Shown: piece after piece, positions 44,940 through 53,306 of the stretch
How the letters are laid out: each line of letters starts with the position of its first letter
How positions within the stretch are numbered: position 1 is the first letter of the stretch
Source: Chryseobacterium sp. 7
Lineage (GTDB): Bacteria > Bacteroidota > Bacteroidia > Flavobacteriales > Weeksellaceae
DNA: 64,000 bases
Reading direction: 5' to 3'
Assembly: GCF_003663845.1 (NCBI RefSeq)
Contig: NZ_RCCA01000001.1
Coordinates: forward strand, 3,968,001 to 4,032,000
Program-made: the position numbers and the translations under genes
Notes under the pieces: model-generated
What the model was told of the DNA's origin: nothing
The model's input: the letters and a program-made list of their open reading frames with translations, nothing else
Database searches by the model: none

Positions 44940-45857
44940 ATGCAAGTGAGCGATATCCCAACAAAAAACTGGCAGTTAGACCTTAACAATGCAGGGAAAA
45001 TTCTAACCGGATATGATGATATTCAGCAGTGTATTGCTGTTATTCTGCGCACCCGAAAAGGAGAAGATCCCCTGAGACCCGACTTTGGAAGTGATATCTG
45101 GAAATGGCTCGATAAACCCATATCCGCCTCAATTCCCAACATGAAAAGAGAAATTATTCAGGCCCTGCAATCATATGAACCCCGAATAACCATCCAAAAA
45201 ATTGTCCATGAAATGGATATAACAGAGGATAAAAGCAATATTATTTTTGGTATTACCTACAAAACCGCAGAAGATTACACGGGTACCTTTCAGTATTCCC
45301 TGAAACAGGACACCAGGCCTTTGGCTCTTTCCGCTTCCTACCTGACTAATGCATTCCTCTATTTCATTGATATGTCTTTACAGGGAATGCCCGTGAGTCC
45401 CGCTAGTCCACAAAATGGGTTCCTGTCTATTAATGAAATGATGAAATGGGTTCATCAATTTTGGGGAAATTTGGGCAATTGGTACTTACTCCTCCAGGAA
45501 AACAAGGTGATCGTGTATATCAATACCCAATTAGGGGCATCCGGTAAACTTGCCATCACAAGTGTTACTGGTGAATTACACGCACCATTTCCAGAGAGAT
45601 ACGATCTTATGAATTACAATGTTGTATTGAAGAAAGAGGGGAAAAGAATATCGCCATGGCCATCAGAAGGTTTTGAGACAGAAAATGAAGCGTTGAATTT
45701 CGTAAGTCAGCAATACAAAGACTATGGGAAGTGGATCTTAAAAGACAATTATTTAGTGCTCATAGCAAGTGAGCCTTTAGATGGCTGTACGTTAGAAATT
45801 AACCTATTAACAAAAGGGGCTTTTAGCTCTGATTTTAATGAAGACTTTGAAATATAA
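44940..45857 (+). CDS. Baseplate wedge GpW/gp25-like with extension, copy 2
   Basis: In this 305-residue protein, the gp25-like first part is almost the same as 2428-3345. The extension shows grouped changes (for example SLQGMPVSPASP versus SLQGGEVTPASP), while its last 60 residues are identical again. Confidence 0.8.
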   Translation: MQVSDIPTKNWQLDLNNAGKILTGYDDIQQCIAVILRTRKGEDPLRPDFGSDIWKWLDKPISASIPNMKREIIQALQSYEPRITIQKIVHEMDITEDKSNIIFGITYKTAEDYTGTFQYSLKQDTRPLALSASYLTNAFLYFIDMSLQGMPVSPASPQNGFLSINEMMKWVHQFWGNLGNWYLLLQENKVIVYINTQLGASGKLAITSVTGELHAPFPERYDLMNYNVVLKKEGKRISPWPSEGFETENEALNFVSQQYKDYGKWILKDNYLVLIASEPLDGCTLEINLLTKGAFSSDFNEDFEI

Positions 45858-46960
45858 TGGAAGCACCTGAATTTATAGATATAGACCCTGAAACCATTAT
45901 CCGCGAGATAAAATCGGACTACGAGCAGATGACCGGCAGTACCCTTTATCCCGGACAGGTAGAACAATTGCTGATTAATGCTTTGGCCTATCGGGAAGTC
46001 TTATTAAGAACACAGATTCAAAATGCCGCAACACAGAATCTGGTAGCCTTCAGCTCTGCTCCCTTTTTAGATTTCCTGGGAGATCTGGTCGGCGTAAAAA
46101 GACTTCCCCCTTCTAAGTCTTTCGTTCAGGTAAAAATGAAATGTACGCCAGGACACGGAGTTCTCACCATACCAAAGGGCATCAGAATACAGTCTAATAA
46201 TACCGGGGAGGTCTTTGCTCTCATGGAGGATGTAACCTTTCAGGCTGATGAAGATGAAAAAACAGCATCACTTGTCAGTGTGAATAACGGCGCACAGGCT
46301 AATGGATTGAATCCCGGGGAAATATCAATCATATTAGACCCTCAGCCTTATCTCTTCTCGGTAACCAACATCAATACATCCACAGGCGGAAGCAATGAAG
46401 AATCGGACGAAGCTTTGCGCCAGCGTATTATGCTGGCCCCACAATCATTCAGCAATGCGGGAAGCCGCGGAGCGTATGCTTTTTTTGCACGCAGCGCCAA
46501 TGCAGCAATTATGGATGTAGGAATCACCTCCCCTGTTCCGGGACAGGTTAATATTTATCCATTAATGAAAGATGGAGAATTACCTGACCAGGGCATTTTA
46601 GATGAAGTAAAGATGGCTCTTGCCGATGAAAAAGTAAGACCCCTCACAGACACCGTTATCGTACTGCCCCCTACCGCTAAAAGTTACCAGATTGATGTTG
46701 ATCTCACATTAATCACAGGGGCTTTACGTTCGGAAGTTATCGCTATGGTACATGATAAACTCATCAATTATGCCAGCAGCAGGATGATGAAAACAGGGCT
46801 TGACGTGGTTGTCGAAAAAATTATAGGGGAAGCCATGAAAGTAGATTCTGTGTATGACGTAAAGGTAAATTCACCTTTATCGACAATCCTTGTCGGTGAA
46901 GATCAGGTGGCCCTATGCACGGGGGTCAATGTTAAAGCAACAGGATATAGCGATGAATAA
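45857..46960 (+). CDS. Baseplate protein, GpJ-like, copy 2
   Basis: This 367-residue protein corresponds to 3345-4448. The first about 60 codons are identical even at silent sites, while a cluster of changes lies around residues 240-260. This pattern suggests a conversion tract. Confidence 0.88.
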   Translation: MEAPEFIDIDPETIIREIKSDYEQMTGSTLYPGQVEQLLINALAYREVLLRTQIQNAATQNLVAFSSAPFLDFLGDLVGVKRLPPSKSFVQVKMKCTPGHGVLTIPKGIRIQSNNTGEVFALMEDVTFQADEDEKTASLVSVNNGAQANGLNPGEISIILDPQPYLFSVTNINTSTGGSNEESDEALRQRIMLAPQSFSNAGSRGAYAFFARSANAAIMDVGITSPVPGQVNIYPLMKDGELPDQGILDEVKMALADEKVRPLTDTVIVLPPTAKSYQIDVDLTLITGALRSEVIAMVHDKLINYASSRMMKTGLDVVVEKIIGEAMKVDSVYDVKVNSPLSTILVGEDQVALCTGVNVKATGYSDE

Positions 46961-47585
46961 TATACTGCCCGAGAGCTTGCAGCAACCCCATATTATCGCT
47001 TTTGACCTTTTGGCAAAAAAACGCTTTAATGCCATAGAGCTAGATACTCTGCTGGCCTACATGATTGATTCTGTCCCAGAGTCCGTCTTAAGAACATTAG
47101 CGATTCAGTTTGATCTCATGGGATACAATGGATGGAAACTCGCAGACACCACCGAAAAGAAAAGAGATCTTATCAAAACAGGAATTGAGCTTCACAGGTA
47201 TAAAGGGACGCTCTGGGCCATCAAAGAAGCCCTGAGAACAGTCGGATTTGCTGATGCAACCATTACTGAGCATGTAAACCACTGGGCAGGATTTACCATT
47301 GAACTGGGTATTGGACAGAATGCTGTAGATCCACAGCGTATTGAAGATGCTCTGGCCATGGTCAAAGCCTATAAGAATGAACGCTCACATCTGATGGGAT
47401 TTGAATTTAAACTCGATTTCGATGAGGGCCTTACAATAAAAGATGACAGCTATGAAGCGCCCGGAATAGAAAGTGAAGATGCGGTATTCTTAGGGGGTGA
47501 CTTTATATATGACGGCACCTACACCTACAATGGTGAAAAAAATTACAACAACGACAACGATGTTTTAGAAATCATAATAAGCTGA
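46953..47585 (+). CDS. Tail protein I-like, copy 2
   Basis: This 210-residue protein corresponds to 4441-5073. The start is the ATG at 46953, 8 bases inside the J-like gene as in copy 1, not the longer frame further upstream. A short variable patch lies near residue 160 (DEGLTIKDDS versus QEMLSLVDDS). Confidence 0.82.
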   Translation: MNNILPESLQQPHIIAFDLLAKKRFNAIELDTLLAYMIDSVPESVLRTLAIQFDLMGYNGWKLADTTEKKRDLIKTGIELHRYKGTLWAIKEALRTVGFADATITEHVNHWAGFTIELGIGQNAVDPQRIEDALAMVKAYKNERSHLMGFEFKLDFDEGLTIKDDSYEAPGIESEDAVFLGGDFIYDGTYTYNGEKNYNNDNDVLEIIIS

Positions 47586-47586
47586 T

Positions 47587-48027
47587 ATGAAAGAAAATAT
47601 AATAACAAAAGGATCCCTGGAAATCATTGTAAAAGATTCGGCAACACGACAAACCCTGGAGCGGATGAGCGGTGATAATCTTATTGTTTCGGGAGGAATC
47701 ATCAACGTAGCGAAACTATTGGGCGGAGAAGCTTCCGGGAAAAGTATTTCCAAAGTAGGTTTTGGTGAAGGTCTCACCGATCCCTCACCACAAGACAATG
47801 CCCTGGTCAATGGGTTCTATAAAAATATAGATAGCATTACCTACCCTTCCCTGAGTAAAGTACAATTTACTTTTTCTTTAGCTGCAGGGGAGGCGAACGG
47901 ACTCAAAATTACAGAGCTGGGACTTTTTAATGCAGATCTGGTCATGTTTTCAAGAAAAACCAGACCGGAAATACTCAAGACATCAGCAATTATTTTAACA
48001 GGAATCTGGACCATAACAATTAACTAA
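47587..48027 (+). CDS. Tail-fibre-associated protein, copy 2
   Basis: This 146-residue protein is nearly the same as 5075-5515. Position between GpI-like and collar-fibre genes is kept. Confidence 0.6.
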   Translation: MKENIITKGSLEIIVKDSATRQTLERMSGDNLIVSGGIINVAKLLGGEASGKSISKVGFGEGLTDPSPQDNALVNGFYKNIDSITYPSLSKVQFTFSLAAGEANGLKITELGLFNADLVMFSRKTRPEILKTSAIILTGIWTITIN

Positions 48028-48028
48028 A

Positions 48029-49006
48029 ATGGGAGTTTTACAGGAATCAGCAGAGTGGGAAAACAGCATCTATCAGATTGAACAGTCTGATGTGGTACGT
48101 GGAGGCGATCCGCAATCGGGAGGTGTTGCTAACAGACAGGCTCAGCAGTTGGCTAATAGAACGAAGTATCTGTATGATAATTTCAGCAAACGAAAAGCCG
48201 TAACAATCAAGCAAGTCTCAGCGAGCATTACTTTGGCTTTGTCAGACGTGATGGATAAGGATGTTGTTTTGGATATTCAAAGTAGTGGCAAAATAATAAC
48301 TGTAAATACTTCGGGCATTATTGATGGTATTGCTATTTCTTTCACTGCACTAGCCACAAATAGAAACGCCGTGAAAATAGAAATGGGGCTACCGATAGAA
48401 GGAACTCCAGATGATGAGTTTAAAACGGATTTGTGGTTACATGGAGGAGAAAGTTTTTCAGCCGTTCATTATGGGGGTAAATTGTATATGATAAGTGGAA
48501 ATATTCACCTGGAAAATATTGGAGAAGTAATCTATGGGTATACTCCACAATCTTTTTGTGTGCCGGCAAACGGTACTGTTATTAACCGTGCAGACTTTCC
48601 AAGACTATGGCAAATGATTAACAAATATGCAAAAGTTGTTACAGATTCCGAATGGCTTAGTGGTAATAATTTAAACAGTGGATATTTTTCTTCCGGCAAT
48701 GGTGTTTCCACTTTTAGAACCCCAGATTTACGAGGCCTGTTTATCCGTGGATTAGACGGAGGAAGAGGTATAGATTTAGATAGAAATTCAAGCACTTTTA
48801 AAGATGGTTCTTTTCAGACGGACGCTATAAGAAAGCATAAACATCAACTTGATGATATTCATCCTTATGGTGGATTTGCAGACGTAGGAGGCGGATTTGA
48901 TGGCGGAGGAAATAACTTTAAATGGAGAAATACCGATACCCAGGAAGTCGGAACCTATGAAACAAGACCACAAAACATAGCCTTAACACCTTATATAAGA
49001 TTTTAA
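48029..49006 (+). CDS. Tail fibre with collar domain, copy 2 (diverged)
   Basis: This 325-residue protein has the same length and domain plan as 5517-6494, but a strongly diverged interior between about codons 15 and 305, including many silent sites. The collar motifs are kept (FRTPDLRGLFIRGLDGGR, RKHKH, TPYIRF). Replacement of the receptor-binding part by recombination is likely. Confidence 0.78.
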   Translation: MGVLQESAEWENSIYQIEQSDVVRGGDPQSGGVANRQAQQLANRTKYLYDNFSKRKAVTIKQVSASITLALSDVMDKDVVLDIQSSGKIITVNTSGIIDGIAISFTALATNRNAVKIEMGLPIEGTPDDEFKTDLWLHGGESFSAVHYGGKLYMISGNIHLENIGEVIYGYTPQSFCVPANGTVINRADFPRLWQMINKYAKVVTDSEWLSGNNLNSGYFSSGNGVSTFRTPDLRGLFIRGLDGGRGIDLDRNSSTFKDGSFQTDAIRKHKHQLDDIHPYGGFADVGGGFDGGGNNFKWRNTDTQEVGTYETRPQNIALTPYIRF

Positions 49007-49007
49007 G

Positions 49008-50387
49008 ATGGATACCACCAATATTAAAAATAAAATCAACCTAAACATCAAAGACAATCAGGCAAGGGAAATTACCGCTGAAAAAGTCAGGGACGTGCTG
49101 TATTATATCGTGGATGAGTTTAATGATAACTTTCTCGATGAAAAAGGCATTGATGGAAAACTCGATAAAACTACACAGACTGTTTCAGGTCCTGATACCG
49201 TTTTTAAGTATGCCTATATTCTTGACCAGGATAATAATGTCAGAAGAATCCTTGCCGGTGATATGGGGAAAAATGTTGCCAATTCGGCATTGACATCAAT
49301 TGCCGGAGCCGGATTGACTCTAGGCGCCAACTGGACCATTAATACAGCAGGGTTCTATTATTACCTCAAAAATTTGCCCGATAAATCAACAGATTCCACA
49401 TTTGTAAGAATGAGAGTCCAGGATTCAACAGGCCAGGAAGCATGGAGTAACGGGAAAAATATCGTTTTACGTTTTCCCTCTCTGGCAACCGATGCCGAAA
49501 AAACGACCTTTAGAAATGGACTCAAACTGTCAACTGAAAATTTCTCTACAGGTACCCCAAGGATTGATGTTTTACTCCTTCCTTTTATTGACAATACAAA
49601 GAACTTCATTCAATATACAACCCTTGTAGGATTAAATCTATTCGTGGATAATGTTACCCCAAACGCCTATATCAAAATTAAAAGAATCAAGGATATAAAC
49701 GGCACAAATCTTCCGGCACCCGAAGTATATGATGTCGATAATTTCACTGTGCTACAGAATTTCCCCAATAACCTGAATTTTGGAATCAACTGGAAAACAA
49801 AGCCCGAAGGATATTACCAGGTTTTTGTAACCCATAATGGGTTAACAAATTCAAGCTCCCCGGAATTAATCGTAAAAGAAGGATTAACTTACAGTCAGTT
49901 TACAGGGATAACGAACTGGAAGAAAGCTTCAGGAGGGGATTCTTCCGTAAATGACACAGCCATTTCATCTGGATCTCAAAACACACTCTATTACTCAGAT
50001 AACTTAATAAATACCGCCGAAGTAAATGCAGGTTTTATGGCCTCATTTTCTTTAAATAATCAATTAACCAACTATGGAGCGAACTTCGTTAACTTTTGGA
50101 GATGCGGGTTAATTGGCAACGGGGATAGCGTATTCTATGGAGTACAGTACTACGATGGCGGGGGAATAGGGATGTTACCCAACACTACATTAGCCGTAAG
50201 AAACGATACTTTTCATATTGCCTATTATAACGGAGTCGTATATGTCATCGCCGAAGGAAATGGGAAGACGTACCAACAGTTTAACAGTACTTACAATTTA
50301 TACCCGAAAAGGTTTGTTTTCCAACTAGGTGGAGGCGGGCAAGGATCTATGAGCATGCAGTTACTAGGAAAAATTCTATTGTCTTAA
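49008..50387 (+). CDS. Large tail-fibre-like protein, copy 2
   Basis: This 459-residue protein is about 95 percent identical to 6496-7875. The high identity contrasts with the diverged collar fibre just upstream. Confidence 0.6.
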   Translation: MDTTNIKNKINLNIKDNQAREITAEKVRDVLYYIVDEFNDNFLDEKGIDGKLDKTTQTVSGPDTVFKYAYILDQDNNVRRILAGDMGKNVANSALTSIAGAGLTLGANWTINTAGFYYYLKNLPDKSTDSTFVRMRVQDSTGQEAWSNGKNIVLRFPSLATDAEKTTFRNGLKLSTENFSTGTPRIDVLLLPFIDNTKNFIQYTTLVGLNLFVDNVTPNAYIKIKRIKDINGTNLPAPEVYDVDNFTVLQNFPNNLNFGINWKTKPEGYYQVFVTHNGLTNSSSPELIVKEGLTYSQFTGITNWKKASGGDSSVNDTAISSGSQNTLYYSDNLINTAEVNAGFMASFSLNNQLTNYGANFVNFWRCGLIGNGDSVFYGVQYYDGGGIGMLPNTTLAVRNDTFHIAYYNGVVYVIAEGNGKTYQQFNSTYNLYPKRFVFQLGGGGQGSMSMQLLGKILLS

Positions 50388-50390
50388 CAG

Positions 50391-50570
50391 GTACGAACAT
50401 TTAAACGTACCGAAAAATATTCAAAAAATTACCTTTTTATAGTCAGTTTGTTCTGCACATTAGGTAAACACCTTATAAAGTGGGATTATAAGCTGACTAC
50501 ATTATATGCCATTCTAACAAGTAGTAATCTCGTTTTTGACAGCATTGCCTATGCCCAAAAAGATGAATAA
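50391..50570 (+). pseudogene. Remnant of the small membrane protein
   Basis: This is the homologue of 7887-8069. The frame encoding SLFCTLG and onward is kept with mostly silent changes, but the upstream part has an indel in a T-run and no start codon; the last residues also differ (ending AYAQKDE). It is probably not translated unless by readthrough from the fibre gene, whose frame it continues. Confidence 0.4.
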
Positions 50571-50630
50571 AAAAACTCAGAAGCTATTACAGTGATGCTA
50601 ATATATTAATCGTTTAATACAATAATCACA

Positions 50631-51464
50631 ATGAAAAATTATACTCAGGCTCCTTTGCCTTTTCAGGGACAGAAAAGAAAATTTTTAAAACACTTTAAAG
50701 AAGCTTTAAAAGAATTCTCACCCAATGCTACCTATGTAGATTTATTTGGTGGATCGGGACTGCTCAGCCATACTGTCAAAAATTTCTATCCGAATGCAAC
50801 GGTTATTTATAATGATTTTGACAATTACACCGTACGCATTGAGAATATTGATAAGACCAATGTTTTACTGGCCGATATTCGGGCAATCTGTTCTAAAAAC
50901 TCCAATAGAAAAGACAAAGAAAAACTAAGCGAAGGCATTTGCCATGAAATTATTGAAAGAATAAGCCATGAGCAAGGTTTTATCGACTGGGTGACCATAT
51001 CATCATCGTTACTGTTCTCCATGAATTATGTGACAAACTTTGACCAGCTGAAAAAAGAAACATTCTATAATAGGGTCAGATTAAATGATTATAACGCAGA
51101 GGGCTATCTTGAAGGGGTAAACAGGACTAAAAAAGATTATCGTGATTTATTTGCCGATTATAGAAATAATACAGATGTAGTCTTTTTGGTTGATCCTCCC
51201 TATCTATCAACAGATACCACAACATACAACCGTAATGATTATTGGAAATTGTCAGACTATCTCAATGTACTCAAGACTATTGAAGATACATCTTACTTCT
51301 ATTTTACAAGCAATAAAAGCCAAATTACAGAGCTTTGCGAGTGGATGCAGCAGCATGGATACTGCAGAAGTCCTTTTGATGGAGCTAAAACCATAACTGT
51401 AGGAACACAGTTAACTTACAATGCCGCTTATAATGATATAATGATCTATAGAAATATTTTTTAA
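50631..51464 (+). CDS. Adenine DNA methyltransferase, Dam/D12 class, copy 2
   Basis: This 277-residue protein has the same motifs as 8122-8955 (FGGSG, DPPY). The last third is identical at nearly all bases; changes cluster around residues 70-110. It is followed by a terminator. Confidence 0.88.
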   Translation: MKNYTQAPLPFQGQKRKFLKHFKEALKEFSPNATYVDLFGGSGLLSHTVKNFYPNATVIYNDFDNYTVRIENIDKTNVLLADIRAICSKNSNRKDKEKLSEGICHEIIERISHEQGFIDWVTISSSLLFSMNYVTNFDQLKKETFYNRVRLNDYNAEGYLEGVNRTKKDYRDLFADYRNNTDVVFLVDPPYLSTDTTTYNRNDYWKLSDYLNVLKTIEDTSYFYFTSNKSQITELCEWMQQHGYCRSPFDGAKTITVGTQLTYNAAYNDIMIYRNIF

Positions 51465-51484
51465 ACAGTATTTCAATTCTATTT

Positions 51485-51510
51485 AAAGCATCCCAAATGG
51501 ATGCTTTTAT
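51485..51510 (+). terminator. Terminator after methylase, copy 2
   Basis: A 9-bp stem AAAGCATCC / GGATGCTTT with T-rich tail, as at 8977-9004. Confidence 0.8.
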
Positions 51511-51612
51511 TATATATACAAACAACAAACATAACAATAAAGTCAGGTCAGTACTTTTCCCGTTTTGTATCGCCAATTATAAGTTCAAAAAATATCTCTA
51601 TATTAGCACCCA

Positions 51613-51795
51613 TAATTTTTACGAAACAAGCGTAAGCTCTGTCGAATTGGTATTAGAAAACTAGGAATCTTCTCATACAACCAAATTTGATAGACTTACG
51701 CCCATGTCCTATACTGGGCACTGGGCGGAGTCTTTCTGGTTGTAGGGTATCCTAGTACCTCTAATACGGATTGACTTTTGCTCCGTGCCTTTCTT
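51613..51795 (+). ncRNA. Structured pseudoknotted RNA, copy 2
   Basis: Same architecture as 9104-9290 with different paired bases. P1 pairs 51630-51648 with 51684-51701 (two G-U pairs, one bulge). The pseudoknot helices are 51650-51657 with 51760-51767, 51660-51666 with 51750-51756, and 51676-51683 with 51737-51744. A GC-rich hairpin (51700-51726) keeps the CCTATA loop. Flanks on both sides are identical to copy 1, so the variation is confined to this RNA and preserves pairing. Confidence 0.72.
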
Positions 51796-51832
51796 ATTTT
51801 AATATGATTTTTATCACAGGTAAGAAAATACG

Positions 51833-51856
51833 TCACGGTTTGTCGCCGTGTCGTGA
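51833..51856 (+). other. Conserved hairpin after structured RNA, copy 2
   Basis: Identical in sequence to 9331-9354, with the same two alternative stems. Confidence 0.45.
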
Positions 51857-51933
51857 TAGCTTTGCATTAGAACGGCTGAAAACACATAAATAATAAGGTT
51901 AAGAATGTTCATGCTAAATCTATAAAACAACTC

Positions 51934-51964
51934 TTTATCTTGTGAACAAAAAAATATACTTTTG
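51934..51964 (+). promoter_or_regulatory. Promoter of toxin cassette 2
   Basis: TTTA, 19 bases, TACTTTTG, identical to 9432-9462. The first gene starts at 52005. Confidence 0.7.
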
Positions 51965-52004
51965 CAGGAAAGTTAAAACATAAATATTTAATACATATAT
52001 AATT

Positions 52005-52838
52005 ATGAAAGTACAATTATTTTCGATTGCACTATTAGTGTCATCATTTTCATTCGCCCAAAGCTGGAATACTACTGGGAATTCAGGGACTAATCCATCC
52101 AATAATTTTATTGGAACTACAGACAACCAACCTCTGGTTTTTAAAACGAACAATACAAAAGTGATGAACATTCTTCCAAATGGAGTAGTACACGTAGGGA
52201 TTAATGATCCGGGAGGAAGTGGTGAGGCTTATTTCAGAATCTATAAGGAAGACAATCTGGCTTTTGAGATCGCTAATTCATTGGGATCATTCCAGATCGG
52301 AAAATCAGGCTGTTCAGGCTGTTGGGGTGGACAAATCGGAGATACAGTTCTTAGAAACTTAGGAAAAAGCCACAATATCATTATCGCTCAACCTAATGAT
52401 GGTAATGACGGTTCTACCTATTTCGGTATTCAGGATGCTTATAATGGAACCTGGGTCAAGTTCTTCAATAATGCCATTGCCAGATTTGACGGTAAAATTA
52501 AGGCTAAAGAAGTTGAAGTAAAAGCTAATGTATGGGCTGATTATGTCTTTAAAAAAGAATACCAGCTGAAATCTTTAGAGGAGGTTGAAAAACATATTAT
52601 TGAAAAAGGGCATTTGCCTAACATTCCCACTGCTCAGCAAGTACTGGAAAACGGAATTAACGTTGCTGAGATGAATTCTAAGCTGCTTGAGAAGATTGAA
52701 GAATTAACATTATACTCTATTGAGCAAAATAAGAAATTACAGCAACAGTCAGAAAAGATTGAAATATTAGAACAGCAATCCAGGGAACTTAGAGAGTTAA
52801 AACAACAGGTTCAACAATTATTATCAAACAAAAAATAA
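52005..52838 (+). CDS. Secreted fibre-like protein, copy 2
   Basis: In this 277-residue protein, signal peptide and body are as in 9503-10336. The C-terminal coiled coil from about residue 248 is different (KKLQQQSEKIEILEQQSREL) but keeps the heptad pattern and length. Confidence 0.65.
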   Translation: MKVQLFSIALLVSSFSFAQSWNTTGNSGTNPSNNFIGTTDNQPLVFKTNNTKVMNILPNGVVHVGINDPGGSGEAYFRIYKEDNLAFEIANSLGSFQIGKSGCSGCWGGQIGDTVLRNLGKSHNIIIAQPNDGNDGSTYFGIQDAYNGTWVKFFNNAIARFDGKIKAKEVEVKANVWADYVFKKEYQLKSLEEVEKHIIEKGHLPNIPTAQQVLENGINVAEMNSKLLEKIEELTLYSIEQNKKLQQQSEKIEILEQQSRELRELKQQVQQLLSNKK

Positions 52839-52842
52839 TCAA

Positions 52843-53301
52843 ATGAAAAGAAAATTACTATCACTTTCATCCCTGATGATAGGCTTCTTTGGATTTTCCC
52901 AAACCGAAGTCTATTTCAAATATGATGAAGCAGGAAACCAACGGTACAGGGGAACTAATATCGCTGGGAAAACAGCACAGGAGCCTGTACAAACCGTAGC
53001 TAAAACAGTTTCCTCCACCCAAATTATAGATGAAACTTCATTTTGGAAACAGATAAGATTATATCCAGTTCCGGTAAATGACTATCTTACGATTGACTGG
53101 ACAGAGGAAGTAGATGGACTCATAGAATCTGTTTCACTCTATCAGCATAGCACTGTTCACTGGAAATTCCACGAGCAGAATACACCTGATCTTAACAAGC
53201 AAGTCAAAATTAACATGACAGGATATGACTGGGGAGTATATATTGTACAATTTACCCTAAAAGATGGAAGAATTTTTAGTAAAAATATCACCAAACGATA
53301 A
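52843..53301 (+). CDS. Small secreted protein with T9SS-like domain, copy 2
   Basis: This 152-residue homologue of 10343-10801 has a signal peptide and a C-terminal T9SS sorting-like domain. It starts 4 bases after the fibre-like gene and stops 5 bases before the Rhs gene. Confidence 0.65.
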   Translation: MKRKLLSLSSLMIGFFGFSQTEVYFKYDEAGNQRYRGTNIAGKTAQEPVQTVAKTVSSTQIIDETSFWKQIRLYPVPVNDYLTIDWTEEVDGLIESVSLYQHSTVHWKFHEQNTPDLNKQVKINMTGYDWGVYIVQFTLKDGRIFSKNITKR

Positions 53302-53306
53302 CAATC

